A DNA stretch of 59,272 nucleotides, taken from Punctularia strigosozonata HHB-11173 SS5. Its lineage: Eukaryota > Basidiomycota > Agaricomycetes > Corticiales > Punctulariaceae. Position numbers and translations under genes: made by a program. This document shows, piece by piece, positions 57,192-59,272 of the stretch. How positions within the stretch are numbered: position 1 is the stretch's first letter; each line of letters opens with the position of its first letter. The stretch is taken from NCBI RefSeq assembly GCF_000264995.1, contig NW_006767452.1, positions 365,037 through 424,308 of the forward strand, written 5' to 3'. The notes under the pieces were generated by a model. That model was not told where the DNA came from. It worked only from the letters and a program-made list of their open reading frames with translations, and ran no database searches.

Positions 57192-58480
57192 ATGGTCCTC
57201 GTCCCCCCGGAGTCGGGCCCAGCCATGCACATGTCGTCGTCGCTGCTCACGCCCAACGAAAATCACGCTTTCAACGCTTTCCTCTCCTCCATCGACTACG
57301 CCTCCTATACCGATGCCGCCGACCCCGACCCCGCCGCGATGGTCCCTCCGGAGTGGGCGATGTACTCCTCTGAGCTCGGTATTGGAGGCGCCCCGCACGA
57401 CGTCGGCGTGCACGTAGTCCCGCCGGTGCCACAGGGGAAGGAGGCCCTCGCACTCGCGCAGGCGACGAAGAACCTCATGTCGCTCGGGAACACGAACATC
57501 TACCAGCAGCAACCTCAGACATGGCCCTCCGCGGCACCGACCCCGCAGAACCCGTTTATGTCCCAGACGCCACATCAGCTCACTCCGTCGGGCTACGGCG
57601 CCACGTCGATGCGGACGCTGCAGCAGCAGCAGCAGCGGGATTACATATCGAGCCCGACGACCGCGTCCCCTCAGGTGTTTCACCGGAACCCCTCCGAGCC
57701 CGGACCCTCTTTCCATACCCCGTCACTGCATTCCGCCCCCAAGCGTTCCATAACGGACCCGAACCCCGCGGCCAGCAAGCGCCGTCGCAGCAGCGCCGCG
57801 TCTTCCGCGTATTCGATCGCCCACCCGCCACCGCCACGGTCGTCTAAATCCGCGTCGCCGCCGGCCGCGTCTACCTCCGCATCTACCTCCGACGGCACGA
57901 AGCCGCCGCTGCTGTCCCCGTCGCAGAAGAAGGCAAACCATATCCAATCCGAGCAGAAGCGGCGCGCGAATATACGGAGGGGGTACGAAGCGTTGTGCGA
58001 GACCGTTCCCGCACTGCGGGAAGCGATCCGCCTCATGGAGGCCGAGCAGGGCACCGGTCTGCCCGACGGGCAGGAGGAAGCGGGGAAGAAGGGGAAGAAG
58101 AGGCGGTCGAAGAAGGTGAACGACGACGGGGAGCGTGTCGACGGACGCGCGGGGCCGAAGAGCGAGTGCGTCGTGCTGCAGAAGAGTGCGTCCTATTTTC
58201 CACTCCTTTTTCCCGCCCGCGAACGAACGAATTGCTGATAGAGAGCCGACGTGCTTGTACAGCTATCGAATACGTACACGAGCTTCTGTCGGAACGCGAG
58301 GAGCTCTTCGCGCGTTATCACCAAGCGCGATCGGCGCTCGTGCCCGGTCATCCTGCCCTGCAGCCGATACGACCGCTGGACGCCAACGGCATGCCGGGCA
58401 TGCCATTGTGGGAGCGTGAATGGACGGGCGGTGCGAACGGCGATGACGAGGGCGACAGCGACGAGGAGGATAACCCTTAG
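57192..58480 (+). CDS. bHLH transcription factor with extended loop
   Basis: Nuclear DNA-binding protein, about 400 aa, two exons. The N-terminal two thirds is low complexity (QQQPQTWPSAAPTPQNPFMS, LQQQQQRDYISS, SSAASSAYSIAHPPPPRSSK). The basic region KANHIQSEQKRRANIRRGYE has the His/Glu/Arg trio expected for E-box (CACGTG-type) binding. Helix 1 continues ALCETVPALREAIRLMEAEQ. Then comes an unusually long loop of about 45 residues rich in Lys and Gly (EEAGKKGKKRRSKKVNDDGE). Helix 2 spans the intron: SECVVLQK joined to TIEYVHELLSEREELFARYH, with a leucine-zipper-like extension. The end is acidic (DDEGDSDEEDNP). It resembles Ino4/Max-like fungal factors; targets are unknown. Confidence 0.9.
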
Positions 58481-59272
58481 ACATGCTGTCCAGGATAACG
58501 ATGACGCATATCTATTGGTCATACCAATCAGGGGGGGGGCAGAAGAAGGAAACCTAATCGATCGGACGGCATGGTCGTTGTGGGACCACATGTACTATTA
58601 GACTATCGCGCTACAGTAATTTTTGCCTAGTCCTGCAAATTAATCTTGCGTAGCATGCCAGGTTTCGGGAGTGTTCCCGGAGAGGATTTGAGGGGTCGCG
58701 CGACGTTCTTCCCGGACCATGAAGCATGGGAACACTGCATCGAATCGCCTTGCAGGGTAACCAGGACTTTCTGATTCGTCGTGCGCAGTAAAACGGTTCC
58801 TTTTCCATCAGGAAGTTCCTGTAAAGACAGTTGACCAGCTTGTTGAGTTGACGACGGAAAAAGAAGGAGGGCCTCTGGAGCCGAGTGGTAAGCACCTCAG
58901 CCACCCCTTAGGCACGTCCTTGTAAGGTGGAAATCCCCCCTCCCATGATATGCCTCTAAGGCCTTGCCGGGTTGGTATTTACCCGTTTTCGGGTACTTCC
59001 TGCGCCCCTCGACCCGATAGGCTGCCTGTCTCTTGGTATGCACCCATGTGTCTCTAGGAACTTCCCATGCAGCTTGCCCTGCTCTGGGTACGTACCGACC
59101 GAGTCCTGACGTATGTCCCTTGGAACGCACCCTCCCGTCGAGCGGGCCCCACGCGATTTATCGAATAGTTTCCAACCCCGCTAAAATGTCACTGGGGCGT
59201 TCGTTTCGTCACGAAGCGAATATGTCACGTGATCAGATGTTCCAAGGCGACGCGCGTGCGAGTCCCTTGCCG
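58481..59272. other. Right-end region, no supported gene
   Basis: 3' flank of the bHLH gene. A 97-codon and a 77-codon minus-strand frame show no motif. A tRNA-like A box and weak B box occur at 58877-58936, and a 10-bp-arm inverted repeat (TTCGTTTCGT c ACGAAGCGAA) at 59200-59220. Confidence 0.35.
58877..58936 (+). repeat. Possible tRNA-derived SINE head
   Basis: GGAGCCGAGTGGTAAGC resembles a pol III A box. About 45 bp later GGTGGAAATCC is a weak B box (8 of 11 matches to GGTTCGAATCC). No full tRNA fold can be drawn, so this is at best a decayed tRNA or SINE start. Confidence 0.2.

Overview
The window looks like nuclear DNA of a filamentous basidiomycete, probably an Agaricomycete. Genes carry many short GT-AG introns (mostly 45-65 bp), often with CTAAC/CTGAC-like branch sites. 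The proteins are typical of mushrooms: PPGPP-type cytochrome P450s, DHA1-like MFS transporters, a small secreted Cys protein, urease and SPT2. All exon joins here were made by eye from splice signals, reading frame and family motifs. I could not run a homology search.

Layout. 0.6-4.5 kb: VPS39/VAM6 of the HOPS vacuolar tethering complex. 5.7-12.2 kb: two tandem cytochrome P450 genes with a conserved promoter module, and two small TA-flanked transposons (MITEs) beside them. 13.5-19.2 kb: a D-2-hydroxyacid dehydrogenase between two paralogous MFS transporters. 20.0-21.1 kb: a kinase-like gene next to a PIF/Harbinger-like MITE. Its diverged copy lies 31 kb away at 51.7-52.7 kb. 21.5 kb: a small secreted six-cysteine protein. 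22.8-25.8 kb: a third MFS gene and a CHORD-like zinc-binding gene, rearranged. 26.6-29.8 kb: urease. 31-45 kb: mostly housekeeping genes (hypothetical protein, RRM protein, SPT2, AIF-like oxidoreductase, intron-containing tRNA-Gln, replication factor C subunit 5, HD phosphohydrolase, secreted histidine acid phosphatase, Nudix hydrolase). 48-58.5 kb: a LIV-1/KE4-type ZIP zinc transporter, the second kinase-like gene, an NmrA-like reductase, TAN1 (tRNA ac4C cofactor) and a bHLH transcription factor.

The most striking observation is at 24164-25202. The first third of an MFS transporter lies on the plus strand and the rest on the minus strand. A zinc-binding protein is split the other way round. 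Mentally flipping one 1,039-bp segment restores both divergently transcribed genes exactly in frame. This is either a recent inversion that broke two genes at once or an assembly error.

The P450, MFS and dehydrogenase genes could belong to a metabolite tailoring and export neighbourhood, but no backbone synthase is present, so this is only a suggestion. The 45.4-48.1 kb stretch and several other spacers hold no gene I can support.
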